5,249 nt of DNA from an uncultured Collinsella sp. (GTDB lineage Bacteria > Actinomycetota > Coriobacteriia > Coriobacteriales > Coriobacteriaceae), in NCBI GenBank assembly GCA_902491915.1, contig CABUJL010000120.1, positions 1 to 5,249 of the forward strand, written 5' to 3'. Within the stretch, counting starts at the first letter, position 1; each line of letters starts with the position of its first letter. The notes beneath the pieces were generated by a model. It made no database searches. It was not told where the DNA came from and saw only the letters and a program-made list of their open reading frames with translations. Below, piece after piece: positions 4,715 to 5,249 of this stretch. Made by a program: the position numbers and the translations under genes.

Positions 4715-4761
4715 GCTAGCATTGCTAGCACGAGCATATATCTGAGCTAGCCTCTCGTCAA
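4715..4761 (-). promoter_or_regulatory. Promoter and likely operator of the toxin-antitoxin operon
   Basis: TTGACG (4756-4761) and TATATG (4735-4740) are 15 bases apart (16 if TTTGAC is read as the -35). The palindrome GCTAGC occurs three times: 4746-4751 in the spacer, 4724-4729 at the transcript start and 4715-4720 just after. Palindromes over the start of a toxin-antitoxin operon are the usual place for self-repression by the antitoxin. Confidence 0.6.
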
Positions 4762-4812
4762 ACAAAAGAAGGCCTGCACCCTGGCGGCTGCGGTGCCGCC
4801 CGAATGCAGGCC
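4762..4812 (-). terminator. Intrinsic terminator of the P-type ATPase gene
   Basis: On the minus strand GGCCTGCA/TGCAGGCC (4805-4812, 4771-4778) encloses a second stem GGCGGC/GCCGCC, and TTCTTTTGTTT follows. It begins 19 bases after the ATPase stop. Its T-run ends against the -35 of the toxin-antitoxin promoter, so the two operons are cleanly separated with no spare bases. Confidence 0.88.
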
Positions 4813-4831
4813 GTATACTCAATTGAAAACG

Positions 4832-5249
4832 CTAACGCAGGTAAGCCTTCGCGTTGCTCAGGCCGTAGGCGATCGTTGAGCCGTTGTGCAGCAGTGACGA
4901 TGCCTGCGGGGTAATCGCGCCGGTAATGCCCAGTGCCAAGAGCGCCGAGTTGGTGAGCATCACCTTAGAATAGGAGCTCGTCAGACGATCAACGAGACCC
5001 TGACTCATGCGGCGCAGGCGCACGATCGCGGCGAGATCCGTATCGGTCAGGATGATATCGGCGACCTCCTTGGCGATGTCGCTTCCGCCACCCATCGCCA
5101 GGCCCACGTCGGCCAAACCGAGTGCCGGTGAGTCGTTGACGCCGTCGCCCACCATGGCAACGTGGCGCCCCTCGCTCTTAATGCGCTCCACATAGGCGTA
5201 CTTGTCCTCGGGCAGCAGCTCGGCCTTAAACTCGTCGACACCTGCCTCG
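4832..5249 (-). CDS. Heavy-metal (P1B-type) P-type ATPase, C-terminal part (cut by window edge)
   Basis: P1B ATPases pump transition-metal ions across the cytoplasmic membrane using ATP. The 138 residues in the window start within the P domain. AELLPEDK is followed by GDGVNDSPAL (34-43 of the fragment), the hinge motif whose aspartates bind Mg2+, then ADVGLAMGGGSDIAKEVADIIL, typical of metal-transporting members. Two hydrophobic segments, about 94-110 and 112-135, are the last membrane helices. The final one carries HNGST before a polar end, which resembles CtpC-like pumps more than the Cu (MxxSS) or Zn classes. That reading is uncertain and the metal cannot be assigned without the CPx motif in the missing part. 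The stop is TAG at 4834-4832; a good terminator follows. No frame damage is seen. Confidence 0.92.
   Translation of the reverse strand, partial: EAGVDEFKAELLPEDKYAYVERIKSEGRHVAMVGDGVNDSPALGLADVGLAMGGGSDIAKEVADIILTDTDLAAIVRLRRMSQGLVDRLTSSYSKVMLTNSALLALGITGAITPQASSLLHNGSTIAYGLSNAKAYLR

Overview
The window reads as chromosomal DNA of a moderately high-GC bacterium. The rplM-rpsI-glmM order, the strong GC preference at third codon positions and the overall look of the proteins suggest an actinobacterium, most likely of the Coriobacteriia (Collinsella-like). That assignment is an impression from gene order and protein style and has not been searched. Almost everything is on the minus strand; the only plus-strand gene is a small protein of unknown function at 3334-3768.

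Layout by coordinate. 1-336 is the N-terminal quarter of glmM (phosphoglucosamine mutase), cut by the window edge. 385-429 is an intrinsic terminator ending the ribosomal operon rplM-rpsI (858-1301 and 460-855), which has a good promoter at 1368-1395 and a stem-loop at the start of its leader. 1496-2374 is a patatin-like serine lipase or phospholipase. 2375-2733 has no gene but is rich in repeats: pieces of the tmRNA T-arm occur several times in both orientations. 2734-3097 is ssrA (tmRNA), complete with encoded CCA, a tag ending in ALAA and a textbook terminator at 2688-2724. 3098-3333 is a divergent regulatory region between ssrA and the plus-strand unknown gene. 3827-4692 is a two-gene type II toxin-antitoxin operon (RelB/DinJ-like antitoxin, then PIN-domain VapC-like toxin) with its own promoter and three GCTAGC palindromes. 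4762-4812 is the terminator of the last gene, the C-terminal 138 residues of a P1B-type (heavy-metal) ATPase that runs off the right edge.

Functionally the left half is housekeeping: ribosome proteins S9 and L13, cell-wall precursor synthesis, ribosome rescue. The right half is more accessory: toxin-antitoxin, metal transport, unknown protein. No CRISPR array, insertion sequence or new multi-gene system is visible. The least explained stretch is the repeat-rich gap beside ssrA, followed by the internally duplicated unknown protein.
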